Shown: positions 5,593 through 10,636 of the stretch, one piece after another
Layout: each line of letters opens with the position of its first letter
Numbering within the stretch: position 1 is the stretch's first letter
NCBI GenBank assembly: GCA_018700215.1
Contig: JABIST010000195.1
Location: 1 to 10,636, forward strand
Direction: 5' to 3'
Length of the DNA stretch: 10,636 nucleotides
Origin: Dehalococcoidia bacterium
Lineage (GTDB): Bacteria; Chloroflexota; Dehalococcoidia; UBA2979
Program-made: the position numbers and the translations under genes
The notes under the pieces: model-generated
What the model saw: only the letters and a program-made list of their open reading frames with translations
Database searches by the model: none
What the model was told of the DNA's origin: nothing

Positions 5593-6999
5593 CTACTGCC
5601 TCACGAGTGCCATGAAGCTTCCGATGTCGCTCGTCTCATCGAGCTTCCACGCCGCCTCCAGCAGTTCTCCCGCACGCGCCTCGCCAACCACCTCGCCTGC
5701 CAGCTCCGAGAACTTCGTCTCCAACTGCGCATCCGTCATCGGATTTTCCGGCGACCCCGTCGCATGCTCGATATGAATCGAGTGCTCCGCGCCACCCTCC
5801 AGGCGAATCGTCACGTACACCTCGTCCTCCCGCACCGCCTTGTCCACCGTCGCCCGCACTTTCGAGCGCAGCGCCACCACCTCCGGATCGCGCACCCGAG
5901 CATCCGAGAACTGCGCATCGTGCCCCGCCCCGTCGATCAGCGCCGCCGCCGCACAGTGCTGGTGCGAAAACTTCCCCTCCAGCCCCACCTGCGGGTCCGC
6001 CCGGTTCATCAGCTCCAGCACCAGCGGATGAACTCGCGCCTCAATCGCCTCCACCTGACCAGCTTGCAGGTCATGCGCGTTCCGAAGCTGAATCACCGCA
6101 TCCTGCAGCGGCTGCGACACGATCCCGTTCGCGAACGGCTTCAGTGCATTGTTCAGCAGCTCCCACCGCTCCCCCTCCGCGCCGATTCGCTCGATCCACC
6201 CCGCGTCATGCCCGTCCGGCGAGTGCACCGCCCAGAACCCGCGCCGACCTTCGAGGAACGCTGGTGGCCCCGTGAACCCCGCCTCCGCCAGGTACGCCGC
6301 CCGCAGCCCCGCCGCCGCTGAGTGCCCCGCGTGCAGCGCCTTCCCATTCGTCCCAAACGTCTCCCGCACCCCCGCCGCGTGCGTCCCCGCCAGCCCCAGC
6401 GCCTGCTCCACTGCTGCCCCTGGCAGCCCGGACGTTACTGCTGCCCCCGGCAGCCCGGACGTTGCGGCTGCCGATGACAGTCCGATCACCCGAGCCGCCG
6501 CCGCCACCGCCCCGAACACCCCCGCCGTCCCCGTGATGTGCCACCCGGCGTCGTAGTGCCACGGATGCACGCTCATCGCCACCCGGCACGCCACCTCGCC
6601 GCCAATCGCGAACGCCGCCAGCGTCTCCAACCCCGAGGCGTGCCGCTGTTCCGCCGCCGCCAGCGCCGCCGGCCACGTCGGTGCACTCGGGTGCAGGATC
6701 GTGGGGAAGTGCGTGTCGTCGTAATCCTGCAGATGCGCCACATACCCGTTCAGCAACGCCGCCCGCTCAATCCCCACGCGCCCCCGCCCAATCACCGACG
6801 CGACGCCGCCGTCCGACGAACCGCCGCCGTCCCACGACTCCAGCATCCCCACCGAAGCATCCACCGATGCCGACAGCCCCACGGCCAGCACATTGATCAG
6901 CGTCCGCTTCGCCTCGTGCAGTACCTCGCCCGGGATCGCCTCCACCGGCGTCTCCGCCACAAACCGCGCCACCGCTGCTGTCGCTCCCGAATCAGTCAT
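5593..6999 (-). CDS. MmgE/PrpD family protein
   Basis: This 468-residue member of the 2-methylcitrate dehydratase/cis-aconitate decarboxylase/iminodisuccinate epimerase superfamily has the usual length of about 450. Visible family features are KRTLINVLAVGLSAS (31-45), DYDDTH (92-97), HPSAPTWPAALAAAE (103-117), GWHITGTAG (152-160), GKALHAGHSAAAG (219-231) and LKPFANGIV (286-294). H103, K220 and K287 correspond to residues of the family active site. Q296 stands where many relatives with a GIV-x-H-P motif have histidine, so activity may differ. The substrate is not predictable: the gene has no 2-methylcitrate synthase or CoA-transferase beside it. Residues 180-197 are a perfect protein duplication (TSGLPGAAV twice) encoded by a 27-bp tandem repeat. 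The ATG at 6999 is supported by GGAGGT 6 nt upstream. The NTF2-like gene follows 58 nt downstream. Stable soluble cytoplasmic protein expected; no signal peptide. Confidence 0.93.
   Translation of the reverse strand: MTDSGATAAVARFVAETPVEAIPGEVLHEAKRTLINVLAVGLSASVDASVGMLESWDGGGSSDGGVASVIGRGRVGIERAALLNGYVAHLQDYDDTHFPTILHPSAPTWPAALAAAEQRHASGLETLAAFAIGGEVACRVAMSVHPWHYDAGWHITGTAGVFGAVAAAARVIGLSSAAATSGLPGAAVTSGLPGAAVEQALGLAGTHAAGVRETFGTNGKALHAGHSAAAGLRAAYLAEAGFTGPPAFLEGRRGFWAVHSPDGHDAGWIERIGAEGERWELLNNALKPFANGIVSQPLQDAVIQLRNAHDLQAGQVEAIEARVHPLVLELMNRADPQVGLEGKFSHQHCAAAALIDGAGHDAQFSDARVRDPEVVALRSKVRATVDKAVREDEVYVTIRLEGGAEHSIHIEHATGSPENPMTDAQLETKFSELAGEVVGEARAGELLEAAWKLDETSDIGSFMALVRQ
6410..6463. repeat. 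27-bp tandem duplication inside the MmgE/PrpD gene
   Basis: Two adjacent 27-bp units (6410-6436 and 6437-6463) differ at one base only (T6421 against C6448, a silent change). Each encodes nine residues, TSGLPGAAV on the minus strand, so the frame is kept. The low divergence implies a recent event. Confidence 0.95.
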
Positions 7000-7005
7000 C
7001 GCCCC

Positions 7006-7011
7006 ACCTCC
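7006..7011 (-). promoter_or_regulatory. Ribosome binding site of the MmgE/PrpD gene
   Basis: GGAGGT on the minus strand, 6 nt from the ATG at 6999, decides the start. Confidence 0.8.
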
Positions 7012-7045
7012 CCAGCGCTCGTTCTCTCCGCGTCATCGCCCGCAG

Positions 7046-7051
7046 AGCCTA
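7046..7051 (-). promoter_or_regulatory. Candidate -10 element (TAGGCT) for the MmgE/PrpD gene
   Basis: On the minus strand TAGGCT lies 46 nt before the ATG at 6999. It fits TANNNT, with only a poor -35 (TCGAGT) 17 bp upstream. Confidence 0.25.
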
Positions 7052-7205
7052 TGCCATCACGGCTCTCGACTCGACCACGCGACGACGTGACACTCCGGTC
7101 GAACAGCGAGGTTCATGTAAGTATTGGTTGTGAAGTGTCAGTAAAATATCCGGCTTTCGTCAGCGTAATCGACCGGCTTCGCGGGGTGACCCGCTGCCGG
7201 TTCCA

Positions 7206-7219
7206 CAGCCGATCGGCTG
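7206..7219. promoter_or_regulatory. 14-bp perfect palindrome, possible operator
   Basis: CAGCCGATCGGCTG is fully self-complementary, about 70 bp before the chemoreceptor start and in the divergent gap. Its symmetry and place suit a dimeric repressor or activator site. No candidate regulator gene is in the window. Confidence 0.35.
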
Positions 7220-7274
7220 AATATTGTCTGTGTGATATCCCGCCTGTCGCGGAGCAGAGTCACCAGGAAAGGCT

Positions 7275-7280
7275 GAGGTG
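7275..7280 (+). promoter_or_regulatory. Ribosome binding site that fixes the chemoreceptor start
   Basis: GAGGTG is 7 nt before the ATG at 7288. The same frame is open for 750 more bases upstream, but that stretch runs antisense through the MmgE/PrpD gene. Confidence 0.75.
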
Positions 7281-7287
7281 CAGCGAG

Positions 7288-9777
7288 ATGAGTCAGGAAA
7301 CGCCCCCGAGCGGATGGAACCCGCTCAACCGATTCAAGATCGCCCCCAAACTCACCGTGATGTTCGTCCTCGCGGGCCTAATCCCACTCGCCATCGTCGG
7401 CTTCCTCGCCTACAACCGCGCTGCCGACGCCATCAACCTCGAAGCTGAGAACAAGCTCACCGCCGTTGCCGCGCTGAAACAGATCAGCGCGAACGCCTGG
7501 TTCAGTGAACGAGTGCTGGACCTCGAATTGCTTGCTGAGTTCCCCTCGACGAAGGAAGCAGTCCAGGACTACGCGAGCGTCTTCCCATTCGGCGTCGATT
7601 CGCCTCAGTACGAAGTGATGCAGCAGGAGTGGAATGACCTCTTCACCGCCTACAACAACGAGAAGGGGTACTACGACCTCTTCTTGATCGGGCTGGATGG
7701 CACTGTCGTCTACAGCGTCACGCATGAGGCAGACTTCGCCACCAACATGGTCGACGGACAGTACGCTTCGTCGGGCCTTGGCGTGGTCTCACGCGCGGCG
7801 CTTGGCGGCAATTTCCTCATTACGGACATCGAGTCCTACGCTCCCTCCGCCGGCATCGCTGCCTCCTTCATCGGTCAGCCGATCAAGGACCACAGCGGTA
7901 ACGTCATCGGCGGTCTGGTGCTCCAGCTCCCGCTCGACCAGGTCAACAGCATCATGCAGGAGCGCACCGGCCTCGGTGAGTCCGGCGAGACCTACCTCGT
8001 CGGCCAGGACACGCTGATGCGCAGCGACTCTCGTTTCTCCGAGGAGTCGACGATCCTCGTTTCAACCGTCGACCACGAGCCGGTGCTGCGCGCGCTGAAC
8101 GGCGAGTCTGGCGTGACGACGGCCCCCGACTACCGTGGCATCGATGTTCGGAGCGTCTACTCACCATTCGAGTTCCGTGGCCTCCAATGGGCGATTCTCT
8201 CCGAGATCGACGAAGCTGAGATCGCCATCCCGACCGTCTCACTACGCAACATGATTCTGATCGTTGGCGTGATCGCCGCCATCGCACTCGCCGCAGCGGC
8301 CTTCTTCCTCGCCCAGACATTCTCCAAACCGATTAGCAAGGTTCGCGATGCCCTGGTCGCGGTCTCCACTGGTGACCTGACGCAGGATGCCCGGGTCGAC
8401 GCTCAGGACGAGATCGGCGACATGGCCCGCGCCTACGGCGACATGCAGGCTTACCTGCGTGAAGCCGCCGCTGCCGCTGACCAGATCGCCGTCGGCGACT
8501 TGAACATCGATGTCACGCCGAAGTCCGACAACGACACGCTCGGCAATGCCTTCGTCGGCATGCAGGGCTACCTCAACGAAATGGTCGACCACGCTGGCCA
8601 GATCGCGGACGGTAACCTCACGATCAACGTCACTACTCGCTCAGAGCAGGACGCCCTGGCCAACGCCTTCAAGACGATGGTGACGAACCTGCGCACCGTC
8701 CTCGGCGAAACCCAGGGTGCGGCCAATTCCCTGAGCGTCTCCAAGGACCAGCTCGCCAGCATCGCCGAGCAGGCGTCCACCGCCACCCAGGAGGTCGCCA
8801 CCACCATCGGCCAGGTCGCCGAAGGCTCGGCCGACCAGGCCCGACGCGTCCAGGACGTCAACGAAGCTGTCGAGCGCCTCAACAGCTCCGCCGACGAACT
8901 CGACCGCCAGGCCCGCGAAGAAGTTGCGACCGCCGCCGAACGCGTCGCCACCGGTGCCAACGAGGCCAGCGAGGAATCGCAGGGCGCCTCCGACCGCGCC
9001 GAGCGTGGTGCACAGATGGTTGATGAAACCGTCGAGGGCATCGAGCGCATCAAGGCCACCATCGACTCTGCCTCCCAGGAGATCTCCGTCCTCGGCGAGC
9101 GCTCCCAGGAGATCGGGAAGATTGTGGCGGTCATCGAAGACATCGCCGCTCAGACCAACCTCCTCGCCCTCAACGCAGCCATCGAGGCCGCACGAGCCGG
9201 TGAGCAGGGACGCGGCTTCGCCGTCGTCGCCGACGAGGTTCGGCAACTCGCCGAACGTGTCGCCGGCGCCACCAAGGAGATCGCTGGTCTCATCAGCGGT
9301 GTCCAGGAAGGCGTCGACTCCTCCGTCAAAGTGATGGAAGAGGGCGTCCGTGAGATGGAGACCGGCACCCAGGCCGCCGCGGAAGCGCGCGATGCGCTGC
9401 AGGAGATCCTCTCCTCAGTCAGCACCGTCGGTCAGCGCATCGAAGAAATCACCACCGGCGCCGGCCAGCTCGAGCAGGCCAGCCAGTCGATGGTCAACGT
9501 CATCAGCGAGGTCAAGGAAGTCGTCGCCAGCACCGCCGAATCAGTCGGCGGCATCGCCGCTGTCGCCGAAGAGAACAGCGCATCTACTGAGGAGGTCTCG
9601 GCCGCCTCGGAAGAGATGTCTGCACAGGTGGAAGAGGTCACTGCCTCCACGTTGGAACTCGGTCGAATCTCCGACCGACTCCAGGAGCAGCTCTCCGCAT
9701 TCCGCCTCGAATCAGGATCGTCCGCGATCCACGAAGTCGACGCGTCCGACTCCCCCGAGGAGGACCGCGCCGCCTAA
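7288..9777 (+). CDS. Methyl-accepting chemotaxis protein with dCache sensor and three HAMP-like units
   Basis: This is an 829-residue transmembrane chemoreceptor. TM1 is about residues 22-42. A large extracytoplasmic region (43-320) has the dCache look: YYDLFLIGLDGTVVYSV, then GLGESGETYLVGQDTLMRSD. TM2 is about 322-343. Three HAMP-like units follow, marked by GDL at 362-364, GDL at 403-405 and GNL at 442-444, each with an E/D-x-L/I-G or DALANAF-type second helix. The rest is the long helical signalling domain, whose hairpin tip starts at D618 (DIAAQTNLLALNAAIEA, then RAGEQGRGFAVVADEVRQLA). That tip binds CheA/CheW in known receptors. AEENSAST and neighbouring Glu/Gln pairs are likely methylation sites. 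There is no C-terminal NWETF-type tether; the tail is acidic (DSPEEDRAA). No che genes are nearby, so it is an orphan receptor. The ligand is unknown; dCache domains commonly bind amino acids, amines or carboxylates. Confidence 0.96.
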   Translation: MSQETPPSGWNPLNRFKIAPKLTVMFVLAGLIPLAIVGFLAYNRAADAINLEAENKLTAVAALKQISANAWFSERVLDLELLAEFPSTKEAVQDYASVFPFGVDSPQYEVMQQEWNDLFTAYNNEKGYYDLFLIGLDGTVVYSVTHEADFATNMVDGQYASSGLGVVSRAALGGNFLITDIESYAPSAGIAASFIGQPIKDHSGNVIGGLVLQLPLDQVNSIMQERTGLGESGETYLVGQDTLMRSDSRFSEESTILVSTVDHEPVLRALNGESGVTTAPDYRGIDVRSVYSPFEFRGLQWAILSEIDEAEIAIPTVSLRNMILIVGVIAAIALAAAAFFLAQTFSKPISKVRDALVAVSTGDLTQDARVDAQDEIGDMARAYGDMQAYLREAAAAADQIAVGDLNIDVTPKSDNDTLGNAFVGMQGYLNEMVDHAGQIADGNLTINVTTRSEQDALANAFKTMVTNLRTVLGETQGAANSLSVSKDQLASIAEQASTATQEVATTIGQVAEGSADQARRVQDVNEAVERLNSSADELDRQAREEVATAAERVATGANEASEESQGASDRAERGAQMVDETVEGIERIKATIDSASQEISVLGERSQEIGKIVAVIEDIAAQTNLLALNAAIEAARAGEQGRGFAVVADEVRQLAERVAGATKEIAGLISGVQEGVDSSVKVMEEGVREMETGTQAAAEARDALQEILSSVSTVGQRIEEITTGAGQLEQASQSMVNVISEVKEVVASTAESVGGIAAVAEENSASTEEVSAASEEMSAQVEEVTASTLELGRISDRLQEQLSAFRLESGSSAIHEVDASDSPEEDRAA

Positions 9778-9805
9778 CACTGCTCCTAGTCCCTGGTAGC
9801 GGAAT

Positions 9806-9843
9806 CGGGTCGGGCGTCCTCCAACGCCCGGCCCGCTTTCGTT
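9806..9843 (+). terminator. Strong intrinsic terminator of the chemoreceptor gene
   Basis: A 12-bp stem (9806-9817 with 9824-9835, one T-G wobble) closes a 6-nt loop (CCTCCA) and is followed by CTTTCGTT. It begins 28 nt after the stop codon. It is the best terminator in the window and separates the receptor from the thioesterase gene. Confidence 0.85.
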
Positions 9844-9873
9844 AGCCGCCCCCCCCCACATCCCCACCCCTGC

Positions 9874-9879
9874 TAGCTT
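9874..9879 (+). promoter_or_regulatory. Candidate -10 element (TAGCTT) for the thioesterase gene
   Basis: TAGCTT lies 20 nt before the ATG at 9900 and 38 nt before the ATG at 9918. It follows a run of nine C (9849-9857). No good -35 is present. Confidence 0.25.
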
Positions 9880-9917
9880 CGCCTCGCCGCCACCCGCCGA
9901 TGCGAAACGAGCTACCG

Positions 9918-10343
9918 ATGCCTGACACCGCGAACCACCTCGACCGCTACCCCGCCCTCGCCGAAATGCAGGCCGTCCCCCTCTTCGGAAACCTCGGCTA
10001 CCAGTTCACCGACGCCGGCGAAGGCTGGGCCGAAATCACCTTCACTGCCTCGCCCGCCGCCAACAACCTCTACGGCATCGTCCACGGCGGCGTCTGGCTC
10101 GTCCTCGCCGACTCCGCCATGGGCGGCGCACTCGCCACCGTCGCCGCCCCCGACGAACGCGTCATCACCGCCCAGTCCGACTTCCGATGGCTCCGCCCCC
10201 TAGAAGGCCCCACCATCCGCACCCACGCCACCGTCCTCAGACGCGGCCGCACCCTCTCCCACTGCGAAGCCCGCCTCTACGACACCACCGACCGCCAGAT
10301 CGCCCACGCCACCGGCACCTACGTCATCCTCCCGCCCGAGTAA
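9918..10343 (+). CDS. PaaI-like hotdog-fold thioesterase
   Basis: The 141-residue protein is of the PaaI/YdiI/4HBT hotdog family, acyl-CoA thioesterases that work as dimers or tetramers in the cytoplasm. The defining motif is NLYGIVHGGVWLVLADSAMG: H56-G57-G58 and the acidic D65 on the long central helix, the usual catalytic acid position. ITAQSDFRWLRPLEG and the final strands SHCEARLYDTTDRQIAHATGTYVIL complete the fold. The substrate cannot be read from sequence; no phenylacetate genes are near. An in-frame ATG at 9900 would add six residues (MRNELP). I prefer 9918 because a poor ACGAG precedes it and nothing precedes 9900, but the choice is uncertain. The gene has its own candidate promoter after the chemoreceptor terminator and is followed at once by a hairpin, so it is probably monocistronic. 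Confidence 0.92.
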   Translation: MPDTANHLDRYPALAEMQAVPLFGNLGYQFTDAGEGWAEITFTASPAANNLYGIVHGGVWLVLADSAMGGALATVAAPDERVITAQSDFRWLRPLEGPTIRTHATVLRRGRTLSHCEARLYDTTDRQIAHATGTYVILPPE

Positions 10344-10346
10344 CCC

Positions 10347-10363
10347 GGCCTTCGACGAAGGTC
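10347..10363 (+). terminator. Hairpin right after the thioesterase stop
   Basis: GGCCTTC (10347-10353) pairs with GAAGGTC (10357-10363) around the loop GAC, 7 bp with one G-T wobble, starting 3 nt after the stop codon. No T-tract follows, so it would be an atypical terminator. Confidence 0.5.
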
Positions 10364-10388
10364 CGTCACACCCGAGGTCGGCCGCCCC

Positions 10389-10422
10389 TACCGTTCGCTG
10401 CTCACCGCTGCTGCACTAGTCA
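10389..10422 (+). promoter_or_regulatory. Candidate -10 boxes for the last small gene
   Basis: TACCGT (10389-10394) fits TANNNT and lies 40 nt before the ATG at 10435. TAGTCA (10417-10422), 12 nt before it, lacks the final T of the pattern and would cut into the ribosome binding site, so the first is the better candidate. Confidence 0.2.
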
Positions 10423-10434
10423 GTGGAGGGCACC

Positions 10435-10608
10435 ATGACCTACCGAGTACACCGATTCAACATCAGAATGACGCGTGACCAGGACGCACTTGAGCAATTC
10501 CTGAACGGACTCGATGGAGAGGTCGTTTCCGTCATCCCCAACGTCACCGTCCACATCTTCTGGATCCACCGCGTGGACTTCCTGCTCATCGTCGAGAAGA
10601 CGGATTGA
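10435..10608 (+). CDS. Small conserved-looking hypothetical protein, 57 residues
   Basis: The protein begins MTYRVHRFNIRMTRDQDALE, continues QFLNGLDGEVVSVIPNVT and ends VDFLLIVEKTD. GGAGG (10425-10429) is 5 nt before the ATG at 10435, a good fit; the in-frame GTG at 10423 overlaps that site and is rejected. The strand-helix-strand-strand order, with a helix of the LEQFLN type followed by EVVSVIP and a final FLLIVEK strand, recalls small DUF4177-like proteins. I also seem to recall near-identical short proteins in Chloroflexota, but cannot verify it. There is no signal peptide or membrane segment. Function is unknown. It is preceded by the thioesterase hairpin and followed only by the poly-C contig end. 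Confidence 0.75.
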   Translation: MTYRVHRFNIRMTRDQDALEQFLNGLDGEVVSVIPNVTVHIFWIHRVDFLLIVEKTD

Positions 10609-10611
10609 GCT

Positions 10612-10636
10612 CCCCCCCCCCCCCCCCCCCCCCCCC
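10612..10636. other. Poly-C run at the window end (25 bases), probable sequencing artefact
   Basis: All 25 last bases are C. A homopolymer of this length at a sequence end is typical of no-signal G calls in two-colour short-read data, seen here on the opposite strand. It should not be read as biology without support. Confidence 0.75.

Larger units (their letters stand above)
7100..7287 (+). promoter_or_regulatory. Divergent intergenic region upstream of the chemoreceptor gene
   Basis: The 288-bp gap between the divergent MmgE/PrpD and chemoreceptor genes holds the most AT-rich stretch of the window (about 7112-7150). It contains TAAAAT at 7142-7147, 5 of 6 matches to a -10 box but without a -35 at the right distance. 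TTGGTT (7124-7129) with TATCCG after 17 bp is an alternative. Further along are a CCGGCTT direct repeat (7150-7156 and 7173-7179, 23 bp apart), a GCGGG/CCCGC hairpin (7181-7194) and a palindrome (7206-7219). I see no flagellar sigma-28 pair and no recognisable cyclic-di-GMP riboswitch core. Confidence 0.4.

Noticed and set aside
5440..6321. 293-codon plus-strand open frame opposite MmgE/PrpD
   Set aside because: Arg/His/Leu-rich composition typical of antisense of GC-rich coding DNA; no domain recognised.
6538..7287. 250-codon upstream extension of the chemoreceptor frame
   Set aside because: It runs antisense through the MmgE/PrpD gene, with Arg/His-rich nonsense sequence; the ATG at 7288 has a ribosome binding site and directly precedes TM1.
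7100..7287. Cyclic-di-GMP riboswitch before the chemoreceptor
   Set aside because: Receptor genes sometimes carry one, but I do not find the conserved GEMM core sequence in this leader.
9849..9857. Run of nine C after the chemoreceptor terminator
   Set aside because: Short enough to be ordinary in this GC-rich DNA, and unlike the 25-base terminal run it is inside the sequence.

Overview
The window is high-GC bacterial DNA with strong C-ending codon bias (a 60-base line inside malate synthase counts to 68% GC) and clear GGAGG-type ribosome binding sites. The gene content and the TANNNT-like boxes before several genes would fit a high-GC Chloroflexota (Dehalococcoidia/Tepidiformia-like) or an actinobacterium. 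I lean weakly to Chloroflexota, but no marker here settles it. Both ends look like contig ends: the first gene is cut at its 5' side and the last 25 bases are pure C.

Layout: (1) 1-539, the C-terminal part of an ABC-F translation ATPase. (2) 641-1354, minus strand, a solitary gene with an N-terminal nucleoside 2-deoxyribosyltransferase/TIR-like Rossmann domain and an unrecognised helical C-terminus. It has lower GC and looser codon use than its neighbours and is the most accessory-looking item here. (3) 1552-4505, a two-gene operon of malate synthase G and a short-chain dehydrogenase resembling Caulobacter-type D-xylose 1-dehydrogenase. The genes are 17 nt apart and both have GAGGAG ribosome binding sites. 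(4) 4548-5105, a small lipoprotein with a DUF4367-like look. (5) 5166-6999, minus strand, an MmgE/PrpD-family gene followed by an NTF2/SnoaL-like gene. (6) 7000-7287, a divergent regulatory gap with an AT-rich stretch, a 14-bp perfect palindrome and a hairpin. (7) 7288-9777, an orphan methyl-accepting chemotaxis protein with a dCache-type sensor and three closely packed HAMP-like units, ended by a strong intrinsic terminator. (8) 9918-10343, a PaaI-like hotdog thioesterase. (9) 10435-10608, a 57-residue conserved-looking hypothetical protein.

How the genes may work together: malate synthase G condenses glyoxylate with acetyl-CoA. If the co-transcribed SDR oxidises an aldopentose, the pair could belong to a route in which a pentose is cleaved to pyruvate and glycolaldehyde, and glycolaldehyde goes via glycolate and glyoxylate to malate. 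This is an inference from adjacency and motif similarity. No other step of such a pathway is in the window. The chemoreceptor, thioesterase and MmgE/PrpD genes are separate transcription units with no evident link to it. No tRNA, rRNA, CRISPR array, insertion sequence or integrase was seen. The only sign of accessory content is the TIR/NDRT-like gene, with no recognisable defence partner beside it.
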